The notes below the pieces were generated by a model that did not search any database, was not told the origin of the DNA, and saw only the letters and a list, made by a program, of their open reading frames with translations. A stretch of DNA of 64,000 bases from Gordonia lacunae (GTDB lineage: Bacteria > Actinomycetota > Actinomycetes > Mycobacteriales > Mycobacteriaceae). The stretch covers positions 90,501 through 154,500 of the forward strand of contig NZ_NGFO01000012.1 in NCBI RefSeq assembly GCF_002149015.1, in the 5' to 3' direction. The translations under genes and the position numbers were made by a program. Of this stretch, positions 17,728 to 27,946 are shown piece by piece. Every line of letters starts with the position of its first letter. Position 1 is the stretch's first letter.

Positions 17728-19017
17728 GTGCCTGACGCTCTTTCGACCACCACCGATGCCCCGGCCGCCGTATCTCTGACGGATCGGTCCACCGCCCCGG
17801 AGGTCCACCCGTCTGGGGGGACCTCTGCCGGCGTGTCCCGACGGGTACGTCGCTGGACGATTCTCGCGCTGGCGCTGGGCGGTTTCGGGATCGGGACGAC
17901 AGAGTTCGTCGCGATGGGTCTGCTGCCCAACATCGCGGGATCACTCGGAGTGTCCGAACCGACTGCCGGACATGTCATCTCGGCATATGCGATGGGCGTG
18001 GTGGTGGGGGCTCCGCTGATCGCGGCGCTGACCGCGAGGATGTCCCGGCGCACCCTGCTGATCGGCTTGATGGTGGCGTTCACGGTGGGCAACCTGGCCA
18101 CGGTCCTCGCGCCGGATTACGGACTGCTGCTGGTGGCGCGGTTCGTCGCCGGCCTGCCGCACGGCGCCTACTTCGGTGTCGCAGCGCTGGTCGCCGCGCA
18201 CCTCGCGGGCCCGCGAAACCGTGCCAAGGCCGTGGGCCAGGTGATGCTCGGCCTGTCCGTTGCCAACGTGTTCGGCGTGCCGGCGGCCGCCTGGCTCGGG
18301 GAGACCTTCGGCTGGCGGTCGGCCTTCGCGATCGTCGTCGTCATCGGGGTCGCCACCGTGATCGCATTGATCCGCGCGCTACCCGCGCTCACCGGGATGA
18401 AGACCACCGATCCGCTCACCGAGCTCGGCGCACTCAAGCGGTCGCAGGTCTGGTTCACGCTCGTCATCGGCACCGTCGGGTTCGGCGGGATGTTCGCGTT
18501 CTACACCTACCTCAACTCCGCGCTGACCACCGACACGGGACTGTCGGTATCGGTCGTGCCGTTCGCGCTGATGCTGTACGGACTGGGCATGGTGACCGGC
18601 AACTTCGTCGGCGGCTACGTCGCCGACCGCAGCGTGCCGGTGGCGATCCTCGGTGGTCTCACGGCCAGCGCCGTGTCCCTCGGCGCGTTTGCGGTGCTGG
18701 CGCAGAACGCCTGGGCGGCACTGGTTCTCACCTACCTCGTGGCACTCACCGGCTCGACGATGCTGCCCGCGCTGCAGACCAGGCTGATGGACGTGGCCGC
18801 CGACGCGCAGACCCTCGCCGCGGCGTTGAACCACTCCGCCCTGAACATCGCCAACGCGGCCGGGGCCCTGCTCGGTGGGGTGGTGGTCGGCGCGGGCTAC
18901 GGCTATCTCGCCCCGTCGGTCGTCGGCGTGTTGCTCGCGGTGGCCGGCATCGCCGTCACCGTCGTGGCGCTCGCGACGTCGCGACGTCACGCCCGGCGCA
19001 TGGCCGCAGGTTCCTGA
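17728..19017 (+). CDS. MFS transporter (DHA1-type drug/sugar efflux)
   Basis: A 429-aa protein with about 12 hydrophobic segments after a ~40-residue hydrophilic N-terminus. The first segment carries GGFGIGTTEFVAMGLLPNIA, the second AYAMGVVVGAPLIAALTARMSRR (motif A position), and segment 5 VANVFGVPAAAWLGETFGWR (motif C-like). This is the signature of the AraJ/YdhP/CmlR branch, which exports drugs or sugars. Start GTG 17728 is the likeliest. It is a single gene between the hydrolase and a strong terminator. The substrate is unknown. Confidence 0.87.
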   Translation: MPDALSTTTDAPAAVSLTDRSTAPEVHPSGGTSAGVSRRVRRWTILALALGGFGIGTTEFVAMGLLPNIAGSLGVSEPTAGHVISAYAMGVVVGAPLIAALTARMSRRTLLIGLMVAFTVGNLATVLAPDYGLLLVARFVAGLPHGAYFGVAALVAAHLAGPRNRAKAVGQVMLGLSVANVFGVPAAAWLGETFGWRSAFAIVVVIGVATVIALIRALPALTGMKTTDPLTELGALKRSQVWFTLVIGTVGFGGMFAFYTYLNSALTTDTGLSVSVVPFALMLYGLGMVTGNFVGGYVADRSVPVAILGGLTASAVSLGAFAVLAQNAWAALVLTYLVALTGSTMLPALQTRLMDVAADAQTLAAALNHSALNIANAAGALLGGVVVGAGYGYLAPSVVGVLLAVAGIAVTVVALATSRRHARRMAAGS

Positions 19018-19037
19018 GCCGAGCACATCGCCCGCTC

Positions 19038-19081
19038 GACGACGAGGGCCGACCGGGGGATTCCGGTCGGCCCTCGTCGTC
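19038..19081. terminator. Bidirectional terminator between MFS gene and bfr
   Basis: A perfect 19-bp stem (19038-19056 with 19063-19081) closes a 6-nt loop between the convergent MFS and bfr genes. There is no strong U-run, which is common for actinobacterial terminators. Confidence 0.85.
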
Positions 19082-19090
19082 GGCTGATGG

Positions 19091-19576
19091 TCAGCTGTTG
19101 GTCGGCGGTGTGGCGATCGTCTTCGACAGGTAGAGCTGCTCGCCGAGCTTGTTGATCAGCTCGAGTTGCGTCTCGAGGTAGTCGATGTGTTCTTCCTCGT
19201 CGGCGAGGATCTGCTCGAGGAGATTCGCGCTCGTGATGTCACCCTTGGACCGGCACAGGGCGATCCCGGGTCGGAGTCGTTCGACGACCTCGACCTCGAT
19301 CGCCATATCCGATTCGAACTGTTCGCGGATCGACTGCCCGATGCGCAGCGGCAGCAGGCGCTGGTAATTGGGGAGCGCATCGAGGAACAGGATGCGATCG
19401 GTCAGGATCTCGGCGTGGGTCATCTCTTCGATCGACTCGGCGCGGGTCTTCGCCGCGATCTCGGTCAGTCCCCAGCTCTGCTGCATCTTCGCGTGCAGAA
19501 AGTACTGGTTGATGGCCGTCAGCTCACTGGTGAGCTGTTCGTTGAGCAGTTCGATGACCTCGTCGTCGCCACGCAT
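19091..19576 (-). CDS. bfr: Bacterioferritin (heme-containing ferritin)
   Basis: A 161-aa ferritin-like four-helix protein that oxidises and stores iron. All ferroxidase ligands are in their canonical positions: E18, E51, H54, E94, E127 and H130. M52 (EEMTHAE) is the axial heme ligand, so this is a true bacterioferritin of the BfrA type. ATG 19576 has GGAGG 7 nt upstream. It follows bfd on the same strand after a terminator at 19626-19655, so the two may be separately expressed. Confidence 0.96.
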   Translation of the reverse strand: MRGDDEVIELLNEQLTSELTAINQYFLHAKMQQSWGLTEIAAKTRAESIEEMTHAEILTDRILFLDALPNYQRLLPLRIGQSIREQFESDMAIEVEVVERLRPGIALCRSKGDITSANLLEQILADEEEHIDYLETQLELINKLGEQLYLSKTIATPPTNS

Positions 19577-19625
19577 GTGTCAGCCTCCGGTTCGCCGTGA
19601 ATGTCCGGTCGAACCGTAACACGAC

Positions 19626-19655
19626 AAAACCCCTCGCGCGTCGTGTCGCGCGAGG
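19626..19655 (-). terminator. Rho-independent terminator after bfd
   Basis: On the minus strand a 9-bp GC stem CCTCGCGCG/CGCGCGAGG (19655-19647 with 19640-19632) is followed by GGTTTTG. This is the one hairpin in the window with a clear T-run. Confidence 0.8.
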
Positions 19656-19676
19656 TCGGTGGGGTCGGCTGTCAGG

Positions 19677-19859
19677 TCATGCAGCGGTCGTCGCGGTTGA
19701 CGCCCTTTCGCTCAGGATGTCGTGCAGTTGGTCCAGGCAGGTTCCGCAGCCTTCGCCTGCGCCGCATCGGTCGCTGATCGCGTCGACGGTGTACGCACCT
19801 GCGTCGCAGTGTGCGTGGACCTCGTCGACCGTCACGGCGCGGCATATGCAAACGAACAT
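19677..19859 (-). CDS. bfd: Bacterioferritin-associated ferredoxin-like [2Fe-2S] protein
   Basis: A 60-aa protein of the BFD fold. The cluster ligands are CIC near the N-terminus and CGAGEGCGTC near residue 32-41, that is, the Cx1C plus Cx..C arrangement of Bfd. Bfd delivers electrons to bacterioferritin to release stored iron. ATG 19859 (MFVCICRAVT) fits the family start; the in-frame ATG at 19892 would add 11 residues. Its position beside bfr supports the call. Candidate IdeR boxes lie 26-78 bp upstream of the start. Confidence 0.92.
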   Translation of the reverse strand: MFVCICRAVTVDEVHAHCDAGAYTVDAISDRCGAGEGCGTCLDQLHDILSERASTATTAA

Positions 19860-19884
19860 CTTCGGACTCACCTTCGTGCCTGGA

Positions 19885-19937
19885 TTAGGCAATGCTTACA
19901 TACCCTGGGCGCTGTGCACAAGGGTTGCCTTACCTTT
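19885..19937 (-). promoter_or_regulatory. Two candidate IdeR (DtxR-type) iron boxes upstream of bfd
   Basis: Box 1, 19919-19937 (minus strand AAAGGTAAGGCAACCCTTG), and box 2, 19885-19903 (plus strand TTAGGCAATGCTTACATAC), each match about 12-13 of the 19 positions of the consensus TTAGGTTAGGCTAACCTAA. Known IdeR logic would be repression of bfd when iron is plentiful. Confidence 0.55.
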
Positions 19938-20003
19938 ATCCGACGAGTGAGACGAGATCGCCGGGCTCTGGGTTGTCGGACCTCGCCCGTAGGATGTGGC
20001 CCC

Positions 20004-21934
<1,931 letters not shown>

Positions 21935-22010
21935 CACCGGACCCGCAGGACGCCCGTGCTTGGATCGCACAGGGACGCACGTCCCGAGCTCTGACCAGGA
22001 AGGCCGTTTC

Positions 22011-23111
22011 ATGACCTCCGCGCCAGACCCGGCGAAGTCACCGGTAGACACTGCGAAATCGGCTGTGGACAAAGGGATGTCGGTCGTCGACAAGGGCAAG
22101 TCGGCCTTCGCCGCGGCGCGGGAGAGATGGCCCGCCGTCGAGCACCTGGTGCAGACCGTCGAACGCTACAACGACCGGCGCGGAAACGTGTACGCCGCGG
22201 CCATCAGTTTCAACGGCATCCTCGCGCTGGTCCCGATCATCATGGTGGTGTTCTCGGTCGCGGCGTTCGTGCTCGCCAACCAACCCCAACTGCTCGACGA
22301 CCTGCAGAAGGCCGTCGTCGAGGCCGCGCCCGGCAAGATGGGCGAACAGCTCAGTGAGGTCATCGATTCGGCGATCTCCTCGCGCGCGGCGGTCGGGATC
22401 GTCGGTCTGATCGGTGCCGCCTTCACCGGGATCGGGTGGATATCCGGCGTCCGGGTGGCCTTCACCGAGATGTACGGGGGCCGCGTCGACCGCAACCCCG
22501 TTCTGTCGAAGGTGTGGGACCTCCTCACGTTCGCGTTGCTGGGCATGGCCTTCGCGGTGACGATGGCGCTGACGACCCTCGGGAACAGCGGGCTCACCAC
22601 CACGATGCTCTCCTGGGTCGGACTCGACGACGCGTCATGGGCCCCGGTCGTGGTCCGGGCGGTCGCGATCATCGTGTCCGTGGTCGCCAGCTGGCTGCTC
22701 TTCACGTTCGTGCTCGCGCGGCTTCCGCTGGTGCCGTTGCCCATGACGCACGCGATGAAGGCCGGCTTGGTCATCGCGATCGCTTTCGAGCTGATGAAAT
22801 CGCTTGGCGGGCTCTATCTTCAATCGGTTCTCGGCTCGCCGGCCGGGGTGGCCTTCGGCCCGATCTTCGGCGTCTTCGTCTTCGCGTACCTGGCGTCGCG
22901 GATCGTGCTGTACGCCACCGCGTGGTGTGCGACCGACCCCATCAACAGCTCGTATCAGGTCGTCGAGGACCCCGACGCGGAACTTCGGCGGCCGGTGGTC
23001 ATCTCGCCGACCGTCGAGGTGAATCCGGCACCCCGCGCGGCTGCGCTCGCGGCCGCCGCCGGCGTGGGCGCGGCAGCTGCCGCGCTCGTCGGGGCCCTCC
23101 GGCGACGCTGA
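22011..23111 (+). CDS. YhjD/YihY-family inner membrane protein
   Basis: A 366-aa protein with a ~55-residue charged N-terminus (repeated VDTAKSAVDKGMSVVDKG) and about six membrane helices, then a hydrophilic tail ending AAALVGALRRR. The YihY/BrkB family signature is present in VYAAAISFNGILALVPIIMV and GVAFGPIFGVFVFAYLASRIVLYATAW. The YhjD branch has been linked to lipid transport, but its role in actinobacteria is not settled. It follows trpS, as in M. tuberculosis (Rv3336c-Rv3335c). ATG 22011 has AGGAAGG upstream. Confidence 0.88.
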   Translation: MTSAPDPAKSPVDTAKSAVDKGMSVVDKGKSAFAAARERWPAVEHLVQTVERYNDRRGNVYAAAISFNGILALVPIIMVVFSVAAFVLANQPQLLDDLQKAVVEAAPGKMGEQLSEVIDSAISSRAAVGIVGLIGAAFTGIGWISGVRVAFTEMYGGRVDRNPVLSKVWDLLTFALLGMAFAVTMALTTLGNSGLTTTMLSWVGLDDASWAPVVVRAVAIIVSVVASWLLFTFVLARLPLVPLPMTHAMKAGLVIAIAFELMKSLGGLYLQSVLGSPAGVAFGPIFGVFVFAYLASRIVLYATAWCATDPINSSYQVVEDPDAELRRPVVISPTVEVNPAPRAAALAAAAGVGAAAAALVGALRRR

Positions 23112-23156
23112 CGCCCGCGTCCCCGGGCGGGACGCTCGGGTCGTGGCTCAGCGTCG
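23103..23156. terminator. Candidate terminator between convergent yhjD and dacB
   Basis: Nested inverted repeats: an outer CGACGCTGA/TCAGCGTCG (23103-23111 with 23148-23156) and an inner GCGTCCC/GGGACGC (23117-23123 with 23129-23135, loop 5 nt). The structure spans the gap and both stop codons. Confidence 0.5.
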
Positions 23157-24455
23157 ACCGGCGAATCGCAGGCCCAGCAGCAGCAGGGCGACCGCCACGA
23201 GCGCGGCCACGAGGCCGATCAGAATCTGGACCGAGGTGGACGATGCCCGATCGGAACCCGCTGCCGTGGCGCGTTTCTCGGTGTACGGTTCGGGCGCTGT
23301 CGACGACGCCCCATCGGTCGTCGTCGCCCCGTCGGACGACGACGGCTCGACGAGGCGGCCCACCGAGATGGCGGGGTCGGTTCGGAAGCCGTAGTCGAAC
23401 ATCGACTCGGCCTGATCCCAGTACAGGTCGCCGTCGACGGACAGGCCGAACATCTGCACGATGATCACCGTCCGGCCGTCCCGTTCGGCGGCACCGACGA
23501 AGGTCTTGCGCGCGTCGTCGGTGTAGCCGGTCTTGCCGCCGATGATCCCCGGATACCCGTCGAGCAGAAGGTGATTGGTGCTGTACATGTCGTAGGCCGG
23601 ATGATCCTTGTCGCCCGGGACGTCCGGGCGCCGCGGATACCCCGGAAAGCGAAAGGTACGCATCGCGATCATCTCGCGGAACGTGGGTTCGGCCAGTGCG
23701 GCACGGAAGAACAGCGCCAGGTCGTAGGGCGACGACGACATCCCGGCGGCGTCGAGACCAGACGGGCTCGCGGCCCGCGTGTCATGGGCGCCCAGCCGTT
23801 GTGCCCGATCGTTCATCTTCTCCAGGGCGGCGTCGACGCCGCCGAGCTCACGCGCGAGGGCGTGCGCGCAGTCGTTGCCCGACACCAGCAACAGGCCGGT
23901 GAGCAGATCGCGCACGGTGTAGACCCCGCCCGGTCCCATGCCGCACGAGTCGCCCTCGGCGCTCCAGTCCTCGGGGGTGGGTACAACCCGTGTGGCCAGG
24001 TCGAGTTCGTCGAGGGCGACGAGGGCGAGTAGCACCTTGATCGTCGACGCCGGCCGATAACGGCCGTGGGGGTCCTTGGCGGCGATGACCCGACCGGACT
24101 CGAGGTCGGCGATCAGCCAACCCGCCGAGGTCAGGCGGGGCGGGACAGGTCCGGCGGCCGGGTCGGCGACGACGCCGCAACCGGCGAGCTCGTCACCTCC
24201 GACCGCCGGCGTCGGAACCGGGAGGGGAGTGGGGGCCGCCGAACCGGGCGCGACGACCTCGGATTCGTCGACGGCGGGCGGGGTCGCGACCTTGTGCGGA
24301 CAGTGATCGGTGGCCGGAGTGGTGACGGTCGGTGGTGGCGGGGCCGGCAGCGGGACGGCGACGGCGGGATCGGTTCCGACGACCAGGCCCAGGAGACCGA
24401 AGCTCAGCACGGCGACGAGTGCGCACGCGGTACGACGAGTCCACGTCGAGGTCAT
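23148..24455 (-). CDS. dacB: D-alanyl-D-alanine carboxypeptidase (DacB/DacA type)
   Basis: A 435-aa penicillin-binding peptidoglycan carboxypeptidase. A signal peptide ends around residue 33. A Pro-rich linker with two Cys follows, then the catalytic domain with SxxK (PASTIKVL, about 135), SGN (VSGNDCAH) and KTG (IIGGKTGYTDDARKTF). A C-terminal transmembrane helix (VQILIGLVAALVAVALLLLGL) anchors it. ATG 24455 is preferred; GTG 24464 adds three residues. It begins 10 bp after the upstream GATase gene, so the two are probably co-transcribed. M. tuberculosis has a dacB gene in the same neighbourhood. Confidence 0.92.
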   Translation of the reverse strand: MTSTWTRRTACALVAVLSFGLLGLVVGTDPAVAVPLPAPPPPTVTTPATDHCPHKVATPPAVDESEVVAPGSAAPTPLPVPTPAVGGDELAGCGVVADPAAGPVPPRLTSAGWLIADLESGRVIAAKDPHGRYRPASTIKVLLALVALDELDLATRVVPTPEDWSAEGDSCGMGPGGVYTVRDLLTGLLLVSGNDCAHALARELGGVDAALEKMNDRAQRLGAHDTRAASPSGLDAAGMSSSPYDLALFFRAALAEPTFREMIAMRTFRFPGYPRRPDVPGDKDHPAYDMYSTNHLLLDGYPGIIGGKTGYTDDARKTFVGAAERDGRTVIIVQMFGLSVDGDLYWDQAESMFDYGFRTDPAISVGRLVEPSSSDGATTTDGASSTAPEPYTEKRATAAGSDRASSTSVQILIGLVAALVAVALLLLGLRFAGRR

Positions 24456-24465
24456 CGGCCGCACG

Positions 24466-25242
24466 TTACCAGCGAGAGCGGCCGTTGCCGACGACCTCGT
24501 GCAGCCATCGCCGCATCACCGCATCCGCCATCGGTGCGGTCACGCTCTCGATGGCCGCCGCCGCGGCGGGAAACCGGTCGGTGGCGGGTTCGCCCAGGAC
24601 CTCGGCCACCGAGGACCGTGACTCCGGATGTGACAACCAGTCGCCGACGAGTCGGCCGCCGGCCTCGAGATGGAACTGCACGCCATAGCAGTTGTCGACG
24701 CGGAACAGTTGGGTGACGCAGGACTCCGAGGATGCGAGCAGAGTCGCCCCGGGCGGCAGGGTGACGGTGTCGAAATGCCACTGCACGGTGTCGATCTCGC
24801 GAGGTGTGGGTTCGATGACCGCGCCGCCCCACACCGGATCGGACATTCCCGCGTCGTTCAAGATCACGCGGTGCACGCCGAGTTCCGGTACATCTCCGGT
24901 GTACACCTCGCCACCGAAGGCCGCGGCCAGCATCTGCGCACCCAGGCAGACGCCCCAGATGGGCATACCCCGGTCGCGAGCTCGACGGAGCAGATCGAGT
25001 TCGTCGCTGATCCAGGGGATGCGGTCCGCGTCACCCACGCCCATCGCGCCGCCGAGAACGACGATGGCGTCGACATCCGTCAGGTCCACGGATGCGGACT
25101 CGCGCCAGATCCGTAGCGTGGTCGTCTCGGCGGTGTCGTACAACGCGGGACCATATGCTCCCGGCGGCTCGGACTCCGCGTGCCGGATCTCCAAGACCCG
25201 CAGCCGCTCCGGCGCCTCGACCCGCTCTGTTCTGATGCTCAT
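24466..25242 (-). CDS. Class I glutamine amidotransferase-like protein
   Basis: A 258-aa protein of the GMP-synthase-like GATase fold. The nucleophile Cys99 lies in WGVCLGAQML, VLGGAMGVGD precedes it, and the catalytic His lies in GVQFHLEAG with Glu two residues on. It may be a stand-alone glutamine amidotransferase or a gamma-glutamyl-type hydrolase; the substrate is unknown. ATG 25242 gives the start MSIRTERVE. The stop lies about 10 bp before dacB on the same strand, suggesting an operon. Confidence 0.82.
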   Translation of the reverse strand: MSIRTERVEAPERLRVLEIRHAESEPPGAYGPALYDTAETTTLRIWRESASVDLTDVDAIVVLGGAMGVGDADRIPWISDELDLLRRARDRGMPIWGVCLGAQMLAAAFGGEVYTGDVPELGVHRVILNDAGMSDPVWGGAVIEPTPREIDTVQWHFDTVTLPPGATLLASSESCVTQLFRVDNCYGVQFHLEAGGRLVGDWLSHPESRSSVAEVLGEPATDRFPAAAAAIESVTAPMADAVMRRWLHEVVGNGRSRW

Positions 25243-25328
25243 GACGAGAGCAAGCGTACGGTTCCGGCGGCCATTCCTCTCGTCGACGCGGTGCGCGGCG
25301 AACCGGGCCGGAAGGAACAGCGCCGGGT

Positions 25329-25727
25329 TCACCCCGTACGGCACGCGCTCGTGGCGCGGGCACCATGCGCGGTGTGGTCGGCGACGCTCTCGGCGTCGAC
25401 CTCGATCTCGCACCGGGAGAGGCGCCCGCCCGACTGGAACAGAGCGTCGACGGGGAGATCGCCCGCGGCCCGCGTGTATACCACCGACGCCGTCCAGTTA
25501 CCGTGCGAATCCCGCTGCGTGAGCGGGACGTCGGACTGCGTGCGTAATCGGCCGTCCGCGTCGGTCCAGACCGCGGCGCCGTTGTACTGCTGGTCGGAAG
25601 TCAGGGTGATCGTGATTCGCTGGGTGTCGGCGGTGGGCGCTGCCGCGGCCGGGGCGAAGACCAGAAGGCAGGCGAACGCACTCACCGCGAACGTCAACAG
25701 CAGCCGGAACAATAGGGCGCGGGCCAT
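25329..25727 (-). CDS. Small secreted protein of unknown function
   Basis: A 132-aa protein with a clear signal peptide (LLFRLLLTFAVSAFACLLVF, cleavage likely after APAAAA). The mature ~100 residues resemble a single beta-rich domain (TQRITITLTSDQQYNGAAVW, NWTASVVYTRAAG) with two Cys near the end that could form a disulfide. I do not recognise the family. It lies 86 bp upstream of the amidotransferase gene on the same strand. Confidence 0.6.
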   Translation of the reverse strand: MARALLFRLLLTFAVSAFACLLVFAPAAAAPTADTQRITITLTSDQQYNGAAVWTDADGRLRTQSDVPLTQRDSHGNWTASVVYTRAAGDLPVDALFQSGGRLSRCEIEVDAESVADHTAHGARATSACRTG

Positions 25728-25842
25728 GGGAACTCCGTTCGATGTGCGAGAACCGATCCGGCAACCCTTCGGTCACCCTCGGTCTCTCTTCGACGCATCG
25801 AACCGCTGATCGGTTCCCTCGGATCGCCGGTCTGCTCCCGCG

Positions 25843-27228
25843 TCAGGTGGCGACCGTCAGCGGGAGCGTGGTGAAACGGCGGACGAGAACCCCCGGCTCC
25901 CACTGCGTCTGACCCAGATCGATCCGGAAGGTCGAGGCGGAAGACAACAGAAGCTCGATCGCGAGTCGCGCCTGCAGCCGCGCCAGAGCAGCCCCCACGC
26001 ACAGATGCAGACCCTTGCCGAACGCGAGATGCGACCGCCGGGCCGCCGGATCGAGATCGATCGCCGCGGGGTCGTCGAAATGAGCCGGGTCGCGGTTGGC
26101 GGCTCCCCACATCAGGAAGACGTGCGAACCGGCCGGAAGCCGGGTGTCGCCGAGAGTGGTGTCGGCGACGACGTGCCGGAAGTGTCCACGAAACGGGGTC
26201 TCGAGCCGAAGCGCTTCCTCCACGAACACGGGGATGAGCTCAGGGGCCTGGCGCAGACGTTCGACGACCCCGGGGTGACGGTCCAGGAGCCAGACGACAC
26301 TGTTGAGCAGACTCGTGGTGGACTCGGCGCCCGCCGCGACCAGCTGGAACAGGATCATCACGGCCGACTCGTGGTCGAGACCGCCTTCCGCGACGCGGGC
26401 GGCCACCTCGGCCAGCGCAGTCGGCCCGCTCGCTTCGCTCCCGGCGCCGGTGTCATTCGGCCCGCTCGCTTCGCTCCCGGCGCCGGTGTCATTCGGCCCG
26501 CTCGCTTCGCTCCCGGCGCCGGTGTCATTCGGCCCGCTCGCTTCGCTCCCGGCGCCGGTCAGCGCCGCCGACAGGTAACCCGTCAGCTCGCCGACCGCCG
26601 CGGTCGCCGTCGTCAGCTGCTCCGGCGTGATGACGCCGTCGATCAGGACATTGGTCGCGATCGCCCACCGGGTGAGTGCGGCGCGGTCATCGGCCGGAAA
26701 CCCGAGCAGCTCACACGCGACCGCCATCGGAATCCGTTGTGCCACAGCGCTCACCCAGTCGATCCGGCCGTCGTGCAGATTCGCGCTCCACGACCGGGTG
26801 AGGAGCCCGCGGATGGTCGGCTCCAGATCACGGATCCGCGCCGGCGCGACCGACCTCATCACGAGCTTGCGATGATCCCGGTGCCGGGCTCCGTCGGCGG
26901 TCGCGAGCACATGCATCGCATCGCCCAGACCGGCGACGGGGAACTCCGACACCGTGCCATCGCCATGCCACACCATCGTCGCGGTCAGGTTCGACGAGAA
27001 GTCCTCGGGGCGGCGTACCGCTTCGGTGATGAGATCCCAGGAGCCGACGGCGAAGAACGGGGAGTCGCCGATCCGTTGCACCGGTGAGTTGGTGTGGAGG
27101 CGCGAGTAGAAGGTCGTGGGGTCCTCGGTGGTGTCCATGACACCAGGGTCGACGACGTCGGCCGCGGTGGCACGCGATTCCGGGAAGCAGAGGTCGGCGG
27201 GATCGGTGGGTGCGTCATGGCGTCTCAC
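25843..27228 (-). CDS. Cytochrome P450 with in-frame tandem-repeat insertion
   Basis: A bacterial class I P450 monooxygenase of about 461 aa, needing external ferredoxin and reductase. The I-helix motif is AAGAESTTSLL, ExxR is EEALRLETP, and the heme-binding loop is FGKGLHLCVGAALARLQARL with the Cys thiolate. A run of about 48 residues, GAGSEASGPNDT repeated three times plus a partial copy, sits between the G helix region (ELTGYLSAAL) and the H/I helices. The start is uncertain: GTG 27228 is chosen to leave a promoter gap to the divergent tetR; ATG 27270 and ATG 27138 are alternatives. The substrate is unknown. Neither redox partner is adjacent. Confidence 0.85.
   Translation of the reverse strand: MRRHDAPTDPADLCFPESRATAADVVDPGVMDTTEDPTTFYSRLHTNSPVQRIGDSPFFAVGSWDLITEAVRRPEDFSSNLTATMVWHGDGTVSEFPVAGLGDAMHVLATADGARHRDHRKLVMRSVAPARIRDLEPTIRGLLTRSWSANLHDGRIDWVSAVAQRIPMAVACELLGFPADDRAALTRWAIATNVLIDGVITPEQLTTATAAVGELTGYLSAALTGAGSEASGPNDTGAGSEASGPNDTGAGSEASGPNDTGAGSEASGPTALAEVAARVAEGGLDHESAVMILFQLVAAGAESTTSLLNSVVWLLDRHPGVVERLRQAPELIPVFVEEALRLETPFRGHFRHVVADTTLGDTRLPAGSHVFLMWGAANRDPAHFDDPAAIDLDPAARRSHLAFGKGLHLCVGAALARLQARLAIELLLSSASTFRIDLGQTQWEPGVLVRRFTTLPLTVAT
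26423..26559. repeat. 36-bp tandem repeat inside the P450 gene
   Basis: Three identical 36-bp units (26423-26458, 26459-26494, 26495-26530) are followed by a 29-bp partial copy (26531-26559). Each encodes 12 residues. Identity between copies looks perfect, which points to recent expansion. Confidence 0.95.
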
Positions 27229-27300
27229 CGTAGGCTCATGAGCAGGCGGTAGCGGTCGCCAAGGGAGCATTGATCGTCTCATGGTGAGAATGGAGGGCTC

Positions 27301-27903
27301 GTGGTCCAGGACTGGCTGGTCGGCGGTGAACGGCGGGACGCCGCCCGCGAACGCCTCGTCGCGCATGCCGCGGCTCTCATCGCCCGGCGCGGACTCGATG
27401 CGTTCGACCTCGACGAGCTCGGTCGCCGGGCGCATTGTTCGCGGGCGACGATCTACCGGCATGCCGGCGGACGGGCCGCGTTGATCGAGTCCGTGCTGGC
27501 CACCACCTCGGCGCCGGTGCTGGCCGCCATCCGGGCGTCGATCGCCGATCTCACGGGACCCGAACGTGCCCGGACGGCGATCATCGAGACCCTGCGGGCC
27601 CTCCGGGGGGACCGGGTCATCCGGCAGTTCCTCCGGCCGGACAACCTGATCAGCGCAACGCCGACGGTCCTGTCGTCTCCCGCGGTGCACGCGGTGGCCG
27701 CCGATCTGGTCGGCGTCGATCCCGACGACCCCGCGGATGCGCGGTTCCTCATCCGGTCGGTGCTCGCCATGCTGCTCTGGCCCGCCGAGCCGGACGAGGA
27801 GGCGCGCAGCGCGGACTCGATCGTCGCCGGAATCCTCCGTCCGGCGGCAACCGCCGTGAGCACCACCTCGACCGCGACCGACGACGACGGCCCGCACCCC
27901 TGA
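27301..27903 (+). CDS. TetR-family transcriptional regulator
   Basis: A 200-aa regulator with an N-terminal helix-turn-helix (AAALIARRGLDAFDLDELGRRAHCSRATIYRHAGGRAALIESVL, about 22-66). The C-terminal ligand domain is unlike families I can name. GTG 27301 has GGAGGG just upstream. It diverges from the P450, so it probably regulates it and itself. I did not find a clean palindrome in the short gap. Confidence 0.87.
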   Translation: MVQDWLVGGERRDAARERLVAHAAALIARRGLDAFDLDELGRRAHCSRATIYRHAGGRAALIESVLATTSAPVLAAIRASIADLTGPERARTAIIETLRALRGDRVIRQFLRPDNLISATPTVLSSPAVHAVAADLVGVDPDDPADARFLIRSVLAMLLWPAEPDEEARSADSIVAGILRPAATAVSTTSTATDDDGPHP

Positions 27904-27918
27904 AGGGTGCGGGCCGTC
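27886..27918. terminator. Convergent terminator between tetR and sdhB
   Basis: A perfect 14-bp stem (27886-27899 with 27905-27918) closes a 5-nt loop. It contains the tetR stop codon, so its left arm codes for the last residues of the regulator. It can serve both directions. Confidence 0.85.
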
Positions 27919-27946
27919 GCCGGGCTGCAGAGAGAGTTCGAATGGG

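Noticed and set aside
26423..26559. Possible CRISPR array in the 36-bp repeats
   Set aside because: Units are directly contiguous with no spacers and are read through in frame as part of the P450.
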